Counted from the first letter of the stretch, positions 21,906 to 37,268 are shown. The stretch is 47,500 nucleotides of DNA from Neocallimastix lanati (nom. inval.) (GCA_016946835.1 JACVTC010000078.1:322501-370000), one strand, 5' to 3'. Numbers and translations are program-made. The notes: generated by a model from the sequence alone, not told the origin.

Positions 21906-24900
21906 TATTAAGAAAAAATTACACACTAATTTAATAATTATTTAACATCATAATATTGAAGTCAAGATATATATATATAATTTTTTTTATTTTTTTTTCC
22001 TTTTTTCATGCTTTATATTATATTTATTTTTTTTTCCTTATCATAATATTAAATTATTAGTAAGTAATTAATAGAAAAATATTTTTTTTTTTCAAAAAAA
22101 GATAAAGGAATAATAAATAAACCAGAAAATAAACATAAGATTTACGGAAAATTAAATAAATGAATAAAACATATAAAAAATTTTTAGTTTCATTTTTAAA
22201 TATTGATAAACAAATTAATTCATGTAATTCATTTTTTGTTTTATTTTTATTTATATCATTTTTTTTTTAAATTTATTTATTTTCTTAATATTAATACTAA
22301 TAGTAACAAAATTATAAATTATTAAAATCATAAATTATATAAATAATAGTAAATGTAAGGGAGATAATTAATATTTCATTATATGAAGTTCTCTATTCAA
22401 ATTATTGAATTTTATCATTATGAAAAAAAAAAAAAAAGATAATATATAAAATTTACTTTTTTTCATAATATCCACATTATTTCTATATAAAATCATTCAA
22501 AATAATTTATTTTTCTATTATAAATAATTACTTAATAAAGTTTACTTAAATTTTTAATTTTTAACAAATTCTAATAATACTTATCCTAATTATAAATAAA
22601 TATCATTAATAACAAGATTTATAATAATATATAAAATTAAAATTTTTATTACTTTTGTATTTTATATATTTATTGAAATGATTTACTAAAAATTATTTAA
22701 AACTTTAGATTATAAAATAAATTTACATATTATTAATTTTAAATATATCTTAGAACTAGTTTAAAACAAGAAGAAAATAATTAGTAATTTATAAATTTTA
22801 TTTACAGTAAATTATAAAAAAAAAATATGTAAATTTAGATAATTAGTATAAACAACAAAAAAAAATTTTTTTTTTTTGAAACAAAATTATTTAATATTTA
22901 CTAATATTTAAAATATATAAATATATAAACATAGAAAAAAAAAAAGTTAAATATTCATAAAGATTTGAAATATGTTTTACTCTGTATTCTTATATATTAA
23001 AGAAATTTTGTGGTATAGAAACAAATTTTTTTTTTTTTTTTTTAAATGTTATAAAATTTAATTTATTTTTTATAAATTAATTATTATTCATAATATTAAA
23101 AATTTGTTAATAATTATAATTACTAATTAATAAAGTTTTTTTTTTTTTATACAATCATGCTCTGTTTAACCATTAATCATACAATAAAAAAAAACAAATA
23201 AATTAAAAAAAAATTCTTAATTTATATATTATAAAAATAATAAATAAATTTATATTTATGAGTAAATATTAATAATAAAATAGAATTTATAAGCCAAAAT
23301 TTATTTTTATATCTATTTTTTTGTAGTCATTTTCTATTCTTATTATATAAAAACAAAAGTAGAATAAATAAATGAATATGAATAAATGATTAACTTAAAT
23401 AATAATAAAAGGAAAAAAAAGTATATTTAAAACTTAAATTATTATCTATAATTTTCTTATATTATTAATGTTTTATAATAATATTTAATTTTTTTAATTA
23501 TAATAAAAGATTGTTTCATAGAATATGAATCGTGTATAAATAGTAATTTTTTAAATTATTATATTTAAATAATATATTAAACTTAACTTCTAAATTGGTA
23601 ATGTTAATAATATGGAATAGAATTTTGAATTTAACTTATGTTTATAGTTTTATCTATAAATCATTCATTAATGCTATTTTTCATAAAGGTAGTAATGATA
23701 AACCAAATATTAGGTATATTTATCTATAACAAATAAATAATATAACTCTATCGATTTATGCATTATATATTGAATTAATTAGTTTTATAATTTTTCTATA
23801 TCTATAATTTAGGATTGAAATGATTAATAATTTATTATTTATATCAGTTGTAATAATAGAGAAATTTATTAAGAAAAGTGAAAAAAAAAATATGATCCTT
23901 CGTTTTTTTTTATTTTTTTTTTTATGAAATTATAAATGAAAAATTAATAAATAATAATCTTTTTAATTTTATTTTAACTTTTTTTTATTTTTTTTATTCA
24001 TTGTTTGAAGATTTAATTTCATTCCATATCAAAAATTTCTATTAATTAAACTATAAAAATATCTATTTATAATAAATATGAAAGAATTTTGAAAGATATA
24101 ATAAACATTAAACTTTTCAAATTGGCTTTGGACTTTTCATTATTTGTAAGAGAATTTTCTTGCATATATATACTTTATTATTATTTAAAGTTTAGAAAGA
24201 ATAAAACGTTTTATAGCTTTCTTTCTTTTAATATTTACCATTTTTGGTTAGATTATTGATACTAATTAACATCTAATAATGAAAGTTTAAGAGTTAAATT
24301 TATTTGTAATATATTAATTATATAAATATAAAATATAAAACAAAAAAAAAAAAAAAAAAACAAATTTTAGAAATTAATGAAAAAAAATGGTGACATTAGA
24401 AGAAAAAATATACAAATTTAATTTAAATGAAATTATTTCTATTTTAATCAATCAATAATAATTAAAATGACTGATAGGTCATGTGATATATATATTTTCA
24501 TAAAATATAAATTTAATTTTAACTTTTTTTTTAATTATTTAGATTTAAGAATGGCTAAAATTGTTTCAAAAAATAAAAAAATAAAAATATTATTTTTTGT
24601 GATTTATTTATATATTTCTTTTGTTTAACTTTGAAGTATTTTATCTTTTAACTTTTTTTTTTGTTCATTTTTTTTTTTTTTTTTAGTGTTACACAATTTC
24701 AAAATTTTTTTTTTTTTTTTAATTTTTTTTTTTTTTTTTTTGATTATTTATTTTTTTCGTTTATATTTATATATATACCTGTGATTAATTATTATTATAA
24801 TAATAATTAATATTTTATCATTATTGATGTCAATTAAATTATAATTATTTTTTTTCTGAGCATAATGTTTTATAAAATTTATATATAAACTTTTTTTTTA

Positions 24901-27053
24901 AGATATTATACAAAAAAAAAAATTAAAATAAAAAGAGAAATCATGGTTAATGTAACTTGATTATTTATTAATGATAACTGATTAAACTAATTAAATTCTT
25001 ATTTAAATTTTTATTTTTTTACCCCTTTCATTCAAACTATAGAAATTTTGTAATTATATTTTCAATGATATAAGTTGCCAATCAGATATATCATTATTAT
25101 AATCATTCTTGTCATTAAAATTAATTAAATTTATTATAGTTAAAGAATTTACTATGCAGGTAAAATAATAAAGTAGCATTTCTTAATCTTTTTTTAGTAA
25201 TTAAAAAAGTTTATATTATTTTTACTAAAATAGCATATTTATTTATAAATTTTATTATTAGTATATATTTTAATTTATTTTGTTGGTAATCTCTTTGATA
25301 TAAAATTTTATGTATCCACATAATATTTTATAACAAAATATTTTTAAACCTTAATTATTATTATTATTATTACTATTTTTTTTTTTTTTTTTTTTTTTAG
25401 ATTCTATTTCTTTTCTATAAAGAAGTTGAATTTATATTAAATAGAATTAAAATGATTCCCATTTAGTTTTTTTACTAATTAATTTAAATATATAATAATC
25501 TATCATAAATGATTCATTATTTGACTGTAGGTTTAATAAATATGATATAATATAGTTTAATAAATATTTTAATTTATTACTAATTAATAATTTTAATATA
25601 ATTATTTTAAAAATGTTTTAAATAAAACAAAAAAACAAAACAAAAAAAACAAAAAAAAAAAAAAGATATTATGGTTTAATAGAAATATTATTAGTAATAA
25701 AACAATTTCAACTATATTATATAAGACTTGTACAAAAGAAACAATGACATCAATAGGAAAATATTAATATTTCTACTTTAAAATGTTCAAGACTATTTAA
25801 AGTGAAAGATAAAAAAAATCCCTTTTTTTTTTTTTTTTTTTTTTTTTAATACTATAAACCAATAAAATATAGAAATATTTTACATTTCGATTATTTTTTT
25901 TTAACATTATTTTATTTTAATAAATAAATATAAAATAAAAAAAAACTTCACTTTTGTTTAATTTACTTTTATTTAGTATAAGTTATATATAAATATAAAA
26001 TAAATTATATATTTTTTATTATGAAGAAATAAAAATCTTATATTAAACGATAGAAAATGGTACTAAATTAAAATAATGCATAATGAATTTTATAATTTTG
26101 ATTAATTAGTCTATTTATTTTAATTACTTATAAAATATGAAATATAACTTTTTGAATTTTTTTAAAATTTTTTTTTATTTATTTATGTTGCAATAAAGAT
26201 ATACAATTTTTTTAATTTTTTATTATGGAATTTTTATATTTTAAAACATTTTACAAGAATTTAAAATATTAAAAATTAAATTTATTTATTTTTTTTTCTA
26301 ATCAATAAATAATGAACAATTTCTAATTAAACTTTAATCTATATTAATTTAATACTTCACATCATTATTTTTTTTTCAGGCTCAAATATTTAATTTACAT
26401 AATAAATTATAATATATTAATATTATATATATTTGAATATAATTAAAATTAAATAGAATACAAATATAAAAATAAATTATTAAAGTATATTCACACAATA
26501 TTTTGATTATTAATTAAAGTTATTATAATAATTAAATAACTGTAGTAATAATTATATCAATATTAATGTTACCATGATTATAAAATGAATGAAAATATAG
26601 AAAATAAAAAATAATATATAATTACATAATTACATAATTACATAATTACATATTTACATAATTTTATTAATAAAATTTATTTAATTTTTTTTATTTTGAA
26701 ATGATATATAGTAAATGAAATTTAAGACATTTATTATGATATAAAATGATTAATTTTTTTTATTATATCACAAGATAAGTTTTACTATATATGAAGAAAA
26801 AGCAACATTTTATAAATTAATTATTAATTTTTTTTAAATGAAACTTTTTTATTTAAATAATATTAATGTATGATTTCCAATATCTATGAAATAATGAAAT
26901 TTATGACAAAAAATTATTAATTGTTTATTTGATAATTTGTTTTTTCTTTCTTTACTTATTCTAAATTTTAACTTTATTTAATAAAAAAAATTTTTTTTAT
27001 ACTTTAATAAATAAAAGTAAAATAATATCAATGATAAATATTGTATCTTTTTT

Positions 27054-27087
<34 letters not shown>

Positions 27088-28428
27088 GCATTTTAATAAA
27101 CAATTTATTGTTAAGGCGTTGATTAAACTGTTTTGAATATGATTGTCTTAAATTCTTAAATAGGAGTAAAAAAAAAAAACAATGAATAATAAATATTAAA
27201 TAAAAATAATTAAAATCAATATTAATTAAAATTATTAAAAATTATTAAATATAATATTAAATATTAAATAACTTATAAAATAATAATAATTTCTTAAAAA
27301 AAAAAAAAATTAATAGAATATTAAAAATAAAATAATAATCATTTAGTAGGGATGGTCAAAATTTTTATTTTTATTTTATTTTTTTTATTTTCTATTTCTT
27401 TAATATTAATTTATATTAAAAATACTTTAATGTAGGATATATTGCCGTTTTTCGTATTTTTTTATGAATATAAATATTTATTCTATAATTATATAATATT
27501 AAACATCTATTTAATAATTATTAAATAGTAACACTTTAATCCTTTTATATTTATTTATTTAATGATTCTTTTATTTACTATTTGTATTAAAAATAACAAA
27601 AAATATTTTTTTATTAAATAATTTATCATAAATGTATATAATTCTATAAAATATATAAAATATATATATATTATTTTTAAATTTTTCATATGTTAAAAAT
27701 GATTCGATTATATTTAAAAAAAATTGTTTTAATATATATAATTAAATATTCTATTTTAATAACTTTAATTATTAAAAATTTACAGTAGAAATGTTTTTAT
27801 CTCCCCTATATTTAATAAAAAAAAAAAAATTTTTTTTTTTTATCATCTGTATATTTGTTTTTATTCTAAAACTTAATATGTTTTAATCAAGTTAAAATAA
27901 ATAATTTAATTAGAAAACACCTTAATATATCCAATAATATTTATAATATATATATATTTTTTGTTTTATCTTTGATAAAATTTCTATAGAAATTAATTAG
28001 ATAATTTCAAAAATTTATCAATAAACTAATAAAAAAAAGTTAGAAATGTTTCTAAATTGAAAATTAAAGTTATTATTAGTAACTTTTATATATATGAGTT
28101 ATAAATCAAATACAAATAATTATTTTAATTATTTTTATACATAATTTTAAAATGTAATTAGAAAGGGATATAAATTGTTAATAATATAGAATAAAAAATT
28201 ATTAATATTATTATTCTTTAAATAAAATGTTTTTTTTTAATATATATTAGTAATTTCATTTTAGTTCAACAATTTTCAAATTTAAAATGACCATATGAAA
28301 TATGAATTCTTTAATCAATAATAAATATTAATTAGAAATAATAATTATCAATTAAATGAGAAAATTATAACTATTATGACTTATTTATTATGTAAATTAA
28401 TTGCTTATATGTTTTAACATTAATAAGG
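19751..28428. other. AT-rich non-coding DNA (gene desert)
   Basis: I see no gene, RNA or recognisable element. There are many T- and A-runs of 18 or more (for example 21871-21903) and a short octamer array at 26623-26665. Confidence 0.55.
26623..26665 (+). repeat. ACATAATT octamer tandem repeat
   Basis: Five or so copies of ACATAATT, one reading ACATATTT. Confidence 0.85.
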
Positions 28429-28532
28429 AACGGTCAATAAAATATAGTAACGGTAAAAGAAAAAAAGAATAATAACGGTAGATGGTAATAAATATTTAAA
28501 CTGAAAATTTTTTTATTGTATATATATAAATA
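28429..28532 (+). promoter_or_regulatory. Orphan promoter-like cluster (3 AACGGT plus TATA)
   Basis: AACGGT occurs at 28429, 28449 and 28474, all on the plus strand, 40 bp or more before TATATATAAATA (28521-28532). Myb-family factors bind YAACNG-type sites. No gene is seen downstream, so function is uncertain. Confidence 0.3.
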
Positions 28533-29289
28533 CCAAACTTTTATTATTTGAAATTAATATTTAATATAAAGCAGAAAAATTAATTTAATTTTTAAATTAG
28601 ACAAACAAATTAAAAAGATAATTATTTATAATATTTTATTGAAAAAAATACAGAATTCAAATAAGAAATATTTTTAACATTCATATAAAAAAAAGGGTTG
28701 AAAAAAAGTTTTTTAAAAAATTTTTTTATTACTTTTTTTTTTTTTTTTTTTTTAAAAATTAATAATTTAATAAAATGTTTTTAAAAAAAAAAATTTTTTT
28801 TATATTAAATATATATTTTATTAATTATTTTTAATATATTTTTTTTTAAGGAAATAATAAATTTAATTAATTTATTTAGAATTATAAAATAACCTATTGT
28901 TCATATCACACACAAGATTATAATATTTTTAAACAAAAAAACTTAAAAAATATACAAAATAAAATTTCAAATATTTATATAATTAATGTTATTTAAATGG
29001 TTTATGAATGGCATATATTCAAATAAAAAAAGAATATTTTAATTAATATTTATTATAATATTTTTTTTCTTAATAAGATTATCAAATGTTTATAAAAGTC
29101 TATATATATATAAATAATTATTCTATAAATTTAAGTTTTTTTAAAAAAATTTTTTTATTCTATATTATTTTGTATATATATATATATTTTTTTTAATTAT
29201 GCCCAAGAAAAAAAAAAACAATTTAATGTATTTTTTGTTTTTTTTAATGAAATTTAATCAAAAATTAATAATTTGTCTTTGTTATTTGT
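28533..29289. other. AT-rich non-coding DNA
   Basis: No gene or RNA recognised; T-runs and TA repeats only. Confidence 0.55.
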
Positions 29290-29445
29290 TAAATAGACAA
29301 TCAACAATAATAACCTGAGTTTAACTCCATTTTGGATCCGTGTAGACAACGAAACGGTATATCAAATAATGCATTGAAGGTCTAATACATTTAAGGGAGA
29401 GATTGGAGGACTTATTATCCTCCCTTTTCTTTAATCCCAGCCAGA
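29290..29445. other. GC-richer island, possible structured RNA or old repeat
   Basis: About 155 bp of mixed composition in nearly pure A/T DNA. Contains the hairpins CCGT/ACGG (about 29338-29357) and GGAGGA/TCCTCC with a 7-nt loop (29405-29423). AAGGGAG upstream could also pair with CTCCCTT. No ORF. No A/B box or target duplication that I can support, and no match to U1, U2, U4, U5 or U6 landmarks. Strand unknown. Confidence 0.4.
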
Positions 29446-29689
29446 GAGAAAAAAATATATAAAATTTATATATTATAATATATATATTTGTTAATGTGTT
29501 TAAATTTTTATATTAAGTGAATAATATATATATTATTGAAATAATTTGTAATACTAATAACAGTAAATAATAAATAATGAATAATTATTCATTAATAATT
29601 AATAATCAATAATAAAAAAATAGAAAACTAATAATAAATAAATGAATCATAAATAATAAATAATTAATAATAATATAAATAATTAATAA

Positions 29690-29985
29690 TTAATAATAAA
29701 TAATAAATAATAAATAATAAATAATAGATAATAAATAATAGATAATAAATAATAAATAATAAATAATAAATAATAAATAATAAATAATAGATAATAAATA
29801 ATAGATAATAAATAATAAATAATAAATAATAAATAATAAATAATAAATAATAAATAATAAATAATAAATAATAAATAATAAATAATAAATAATAAATAAT
29901 AAATAATAAATAATAAATAATAAATAATAAATAATAAATAATAAATAATAAATAATAAATAATAAATAATAATAATAATAAATAA
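29690..29985 (+). repeat. TAATAAA heptamer minisatellite, about 40 copies
   Basis: A 7-bp period over about 295 bp, with TAGATAA variants arranged in a repeated pattern (near 29722-29745 and 29786-29812), suggesting higher-order duplication. Confidence 0.9.
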
Positions 29986-32329
29986 TAATAATATTATTTA
30001 ATATTTTTATTTAATAAAGATTATTACTAAATAAAAATTCAATAATTAGTATATATTATTTGATTTATTATTATAAATAAAAATTATGAGACTATTATTG
30101 AATAAACTAATTTATTTCTTAAATTAACAAGTTCCTTTTAATATTAATATGTTAATATAAATTATATATAACATTTAAAACAATTTAACAAATGTCTTGG
30201 TAATAATATTAATGAATTTCATAATTTCATGTTTATTTATTTCATAATATTATGCTTTGTTACTTTTTAATTCAAACAATTTTAATAACTTACTTAATAT
30301 TATTATTAAATAGTAATTTAGAATTATTTTTTAATAATAATAATAATAATTATTATTATTATAATTTATTAATTAGATCACCTTGGTAATAAAAATAATG
30401 AATAATATTAAATAATATTAGAAGTTAATAAAATTTCATATTTTTCTTTTTATAAAATTTATATCATATTGATTATTTAATTTCTTTGTAATTAATATTT
30501 TAATTAACAATACACTTTATTTTTTACTTATCTTTTAATATTTCAATAGTTAATAACTAATTAATAATAATATTTAGTTAATTATTTATTGTAATTATGA
30601 GTAATGATAATAATATAAGTAATCTCTTATATTGCTTAAAAAAAAAAAAAAAGGATTAATTGCTAATGACAATGTTTTAAGTATGTAATTTAAAGAATAT
30701 GGGATATATTTTTTTTATCATACTTTTTTTTTTTTTTTTTTTTTAATTAATTATTTTTTTTAAAAATGATTTACTTTATGCTTATGAGTATGAAAATGAA
30801 AAAAAAAAAAAAAACTTTATTAATTTACAATTAGGAAAAAAAAAAAAAAAAAAACAAAACAAAACAAAAAAACAATATATATATATAATATATGTCATTA
30901 TTCTTAAATATAAATATGTATTTATGCTATTTACAATATATATAAATTAAATATGATAAATTTTTTATGTTTTATTTTATGAATCAAAGTTTACAAATTA
31001 TCAACCGAAATAAATTCATTATATCATATTATTTATTGAATTAATAATATATTAAATATATTTTTATTTATTTAATATATTTAATTGTTAATAAAAGTAT
31101 TATTTTAAAAAAAAATATATATTAAATTAATTTATTTATTTAAAAGATTATTTTAAATTAAATTAAAAAATGTTTAGGTAAATATATTATTAAAATATTG
31201 AAACTTGTAAAAAGGAAAATAAAAAAATACCCATTGTTTAAAATAAATTAAAAATAATAATAAATAAAGTTTGCTTAATATTATGTTTAATTTATTATTT
31301 ATTGAATTGAAATTTAATCATTAAATTAAATAATCGACTTACATTAATTATTAAAGTTTTAATGGATAATAAATAAATTAATAAAAAAGAAAATAAAACA
31401 TGTAAAATATTAAATATCATTATTCAATATCCTGAATTTGCATAAAAAATATTAAATATAATATATTAAATATAATTAAACTTCATCTTAAATGTTTTCC
31501 AACAATGAAAAAATTATTAAAATACCTTTCATATCTCATGCAAAAAAAAAAGTTTTCCATTGTTATTGTTTTTCATACTGATGATGGTTTCATTGTACTT
31601 ACTAAGAAAAAAAGAATAAATTCAAAACTATTATAAATAAAAAAATTGTTTTACAATTAGAAGTTAATAATAATTTTTAAAGTATTAATTAACTATGACT
31701 AATTTTAGAATGTATAATATTTTATTTAATTCTTTTTACTGTATTATATGCATTAATGTATTTAGAAGTTTTCTTTCATTACTTTTGCTATTCAAAACTA
31801 TATTTATTTATAATATTTTTTTCATTAATAATACTATTATAATTTTCATTTCAATTAATAAATATAAAGCTATATTAATACATTTAATATGTACTATTTT
31901 TAATAATAATTAATGATTATAATAATAATGTTAATTAAAAAATAATATATGAAATTCATAATTATTTATAACTAATGAATATTTGTAATGTTTTTAGTAC
32001 TAATAAAAATAAAATATAAAAATCATTGAATATTATTCTTTATAATAATTTAATAATTATTTTTTAATAATTACAGTTTAAATTGGATACAAAATGAAAA
32101 AATAATACAAAATAAGTAATATAATTTAATTAAAAATTTTATGTTTTTTATTTATTTATTAAAGTTTAATTAGAAATTATTTTAAATATAAGGAAACAAA
32201 ATTAATTAAAAATTGGTATTTTTATATATTTTTAATATATAAACAATATTATAAAGTAATATATTATAATAGTAATTCAAATATTAATTGGATATATAAT
32301 GCAATAATATAATAATATAAAATTAAAGA

Positions 32330-32366
<37 letters not shown>

Positions 32367-32605
32367 GTAGTAATAAAAAAAAAAAGAAAAAAATTAAATT
32401 CATATTATAGTAGTAACAATATTCAATTTTTAAATAAAAATAATAATATTATTTATTAACTATTATTATAATATTTTTATAGCATATAGTTTAATTTTTT
32501 TTTTTATAATTGTTATAAAACTCAAGGTTGATCCATGGGAAAATTATTAAAACTTAAAACTATTTAATATTATCATTATAATTAATTAACGTTTATTTAA
32601 TTATT
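29986..32605. other. AT-rich non-coding DNA
   Basis: No gene supported. A 72-codon frame at 31695 is low-complexity and was rejected. An AAT tract lies at 32334-32366. Confidence 0.55.
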
Positions 32606-32700
32606 GTTTAAATTATTTTTATAATTTTTTCTCCATAATTATTATCTAAAATAAATATAACAAAAATTATGGAGAAAAAAATTATAAAAATAATTCAAAC
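32606..32700. repeat. Inverted repeat, 35-bp arms, 24-nt loop
   Basis: Left arm 32606-32640, right arm 32665-32700. The arms are complementary except one substitution and one extra T, and carry CTCCATAATT at the loop side. Could be a hairpin or MITE-like remnant. Confidence 0.8.
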
Positions 32701-34063
32701 ATTATTTTCTCTTCTTTTTATGGGAAATTGATTATTTTAATTACATTTAAATTGATTACGTTTCTATCAATTTTTATTTATATTGAAAATATATACTCTT
32801 GTTTTAAATAATAAAAAAAAAAAGAAAATCATTAAAAAAAAATTAAATATATAAATATATATATAAGAAATATTATTCTCCTATGAGAAAATAATTTTAT
32901 TAAAAGTTTATAATAATAATAATAAAATAGTCATTTATAAATTCATATAATTCAATTTATAGAGCTTGGCTTTTGTAACTAGGCCTTATGATTTCTAAAA
33001 ATGATGATTTTAATAAAAGTTGGTACACATATAAAATTAATGAAAACCGTAGATTTTGAACTATATCATTAAATTTTAAAAAAATAGAAAAAAAAAAAAG
33101 TTCAAAGTTCTTTATTTCATTATTTATTTATTTATTTCTTTGTTAATATTAATATAAATTATACTTTATACAATTATTATTATTATTATTTTTTTTTTAT
33201 AGATATTAAGGAATCAAATAGATGATTAATATATTATTATTAAATAGCAATTTCATATTAAAATAATAAATTAATAATTCTATATATTGCTTCATTATTT
33301 TTTTTAATAAATATATTCTTTATAATAATAATAATAATAATAATATTAATAAAATCATATAAATTAAATTTAAAGATAAATTATATAGATAATTTTATAA
33401 TTTTTTTTCAAAATTATTTATTAATTTTATTATTATTGTAAATATGAAAAAAATATTAATATTATAACATATTATTTGATATATATATATTTTAAATTTT
33501 TTATTACTTTTCATTATTTTTTTTCATTTGTTTTATATAATTAATAAAATATTTTATCTTTTACTCTTGTTTAATATATGTTTGAAATGTTTGAGAATTG
33601 CTTAAAGTTCAAGTATTTTCTGAATAATTATACCATATTTTCTGGATAAAACTTTTAGTTTTGGTTTATAATATTTTCTAGTAAATATTAACAAATAAAC
33701 TTTTTATATGGATTATCTAATGAATGCTATAATGTTAAATCGTTTCATAATTATGATAATGGATAAAGTGATTAATCCAATATAATAGAATTTTTTTAAT
33801 TTCTATTTATTACAATAAATTATTAATATTATATAATATTTATTACAATACAATTTAATTTAATATATTAATATATGCATTTATATAATAGGTTTAATGT
33901 TAATTGTATTATGAAAAAAAAATTTTATTTAGAAAATTTATTTTGTATTATTTTTTAATTTTAGTTTTAATTAATATATAATCTTAATATAAACTAAAAT
34001 GTATAATTAATAATTTAAATATTATATATTAGTAGATGATAAAAATTCTGTTATTAAAAGTAC

Positions 34064-34098
<35 letters not shown>

Positions 34099-36757
34099 TA
34101 TAATACTAATAATAATTATAATACTAATAAAATTATAATAATAATAATTATAATAATAATAATAATTATAATAATAATTATAATAATAATAATTATAATA
34201 ATAATTTTAATAATATAAAAATAATACTAATAATACTATTAACATAATACTAATACTAATAATAATGATAAAAGAATTACTGTAGAATGAGATTATTTAA
34301 TTATATTTTTAATGTTTTATGTAAGAAAAAAAAAATTTTTTTTATAATATTTATTTATATTATAAATATTATTTATATATTTAAATACGTATTTTTGTAT
34401 ATCTTCAGTAAAACTATGTGTATAAATAGAATCGCACTATAATTTATAGGAATTTACAGAAGTAATTTTAAAATGCTTAATTTGAAAATGTATTTTTTCA
34501 CTTATATGAAACTAATTAGTAAGTTAAATTATCATGCTAATATAGTAAACTAAGATATTAGTAAATTTTATAATAATTTTACAGTTATGAAAAATAACCT
34601 ATTTAAATTTTAAAAGAATTAATGATAATAAGCATAAAAAAAAAAAAAAAGCTTCATTGAATATATAAACTCACTAATTAATATGAATGGTTTTCTTGGT
34701 CAATATTTAATAGGTAAAGTAGCTTCCCATTAAATTAATTAAAATTATTATTATGATTATTTTTTTTTAGACTAGGAATAAACTTTATTTAATAATATTT
34801 ATTATTAAAATTTAATTTAGAATTAATTTTTGGTATATATAAATTTTTTTTTATTTTTTTTTTATTTTAAATTATTATTTTTTGATAATTAGTTATATTA
34901 ATTATTTTTTTATTAATAATTAATAAGGTGATTTCATTAATATAAGTTTTAAATTTATTCTATTTATTAATATATATTAATATCTTTTGATTAATGTTAG
35001 AGTTTGTTTAATTTTTAATCATAGGAAAATAAAATATTGATACATTTTTTTTTGCCAAATTTATATATCTAAATATTGATTTACATTATTTGGGATAAAT
35101 TTTATATTAATATTTTGTAATAATTTAATATTATTCATACTAGTGGTCATAGAATTCTTCATATAAAATTTAATTTTTTATTTTTTAGTGTAATTTTTAA
35201 AAAATTTATCATTATTTTTATAATCAATAAAATTATTATTTTAATAATAAATTAAACTTAAATATTTAATATAATTATAATTCTTTTTATGTACTACAAT
35301 ATTTTAAATTAATTTTAATTTAACCCATTATTAATGATATGAAATGAAAAGCATAAATATTAGAAAATATACTAATTTTTTTATTTTAATTTTTGGATTG
35401 ATTAATATATTTTAAATCTTTAATAATTATTTAAATTTAGTTTTAATTTAATTTATGAATTTCTTAATAAATATATAAAATATACATTATTTATGTTATT
35501 GTAATTAATATAAATAAAGAATAATTTGATTATTTTAGCAGCTTTTTAAAGTTTAATAATTAATAAAATATTAATATAGGAATTTTTTTTAATAAAAATT
35601 ATAAAAATACAGAAAGTTATTTAATATTAAAAATTTGTTATAAAATTTAAAATTAATACATAGTTACTTATAATTATTTATTATATATTAAAATAATTTA
35701 GTTTAATATACATATAAATATATACATTTAATTAAAAATATTAAATTAATATATATATATATAATATATTTTATATAAACAATATAATATTAGAAAAAAA
35801 GTTTAATAGAAACATCTTTTTTAATAGGATTTAAAATTTTTAAACTATGCGTAATAATTGAATAAAGTTATCTATTTTCTAATATATTTAATATTTATAG
35901 TAAATTTATTTGATTATGTTCATAATGGAATATTTATTATTTTTTATATTTTGCTGATATTATAATATTATTTATTACTCATTCAACATTTTATTATATT
36001 TTTAATAATTTACATATGAATAAAATAATATATTAAATTATGAGAATTTTTTTTTTAATTTTATTATAATTCTTGTCAATGTTCATATTAATATTTTGAA
36101 ATATTTCTTTTGTAATACTTTGTTATTATTATTTATCAATTAATATACTCATTTAGTATTATATTATATGAATACTAATTATTATAATTTTTATGCAGTA
36201 ATTTAATAATCAGTAAGTTGGTCATATTAAATTATTAAATTCTTAAAAATAATATCCCCAAAAATTTACAATACTTAAAATAATAAATAAAAATGGTTAT
36301 ATTTCAAATAAACCGGATATTATTATAATTAATGCTTTTTAGTAATATATATTTATTTTATTCAGTTAATAAAATTTAATTATTGATAAAAAATATATCT
36401 TAAATATTTAATTTATAATCCTATATTTTATTATTATTATTTTTTTTTTTACATTACAAACTACTTCAATAATTTTTTAATTTAAATATAACAATAATTA
36501 TTAATTATTAATAATAATATATTTTAATTCCTTTAAATTAGAAAAAAAATTTCCATATTAAATATTATTATAATATAATATTATTTTTAAACTGTTTTAT
36601 TTATTAATTATCAATATAAAATAATTGGTACTATATTTAGAAAGTATCATTCAATTTTTTTTTTTTTAATATATAAAAAATTTATTTATATATATAATTT
36701 TTCCTTTCAATAAAAATAATATTTTATTGTATTGAAATTTATAAATGTTTTAAATAA
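32701..36757. other. AT-rich non-coding DNA
   Basis: No gene supported. AAT/ATT-rich tract at about 34066-34210. Confidence 0.55.
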
Positions 36758-37268
36758 TATAAATATTTATTGACTTAATATAATAAAAAATATATTAATA
36801 TATACTTTAATATATTTTTTATATTGTTATAATAATTTCTCTAAACCTTCAAATTGATAAATTAATAATATATTTTTTATATTGTTATAAAAATTTCTCT
36901 AAATCTTTAAATTGATAAATTAATATAAGATAAATAATAGCTTATTAATCTTTATAAGACTTTATTTCCTATTTTTTTTTAAAATATAATGTAAAGAAAA
37001 AACAGTTAATAAATAATTAGAATTATAAATTAGTAATAGTTTTTTTTTTTTTTTTTTTTTTTTTCGTAAATATAAATATTTATTGATTTAATACAATAAA
37101 ATATATATCTTAAGTATATTTCTTAATTATTATAAAATTTTATATAAATCTTTAAATTAATTGCTTATTAATCTTTATTTCCTATTATTATTATTTTAAA
37201 AATATAGATAAAGTAATAGAAAACAATTTATAAATAATTTGAATTATAAATTAGTAATAGTATTGTAT
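36758..37268 (+). repeat. Tandem duplication of about 300 bp with nested repeat
   Basis: 36758-37045 and 37066-37268 share TAAATATAAATATTTATTGA and a 3' block AATTATAAATTAGTAATAGT. Within the first copy a unit of about 60 bp (from 36808 and 36867) is doubled. Confidence 0.8.

Noticed and set aside
29335-29365. Hammerhead ribozyme (CGAAAC seen)
   Set aside because: The required CTGATGA core element is absent and the stems do not fit.
29690-29985. Telomeric or CRISPR array
   Set aside because: The 7-bp unit lacks G-rich telomere character and there are no unique spacers.
31695-31913. 72-codon frame
   Set aside because: Low-complexity Ile/Phe/Asn composition expected from A/T DNA, no domain, no homologue I recognise.
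34036-34218. 60-codon Asn/Ile frame
   Set aside because: An AAT/ATT microsatellite in two frames.
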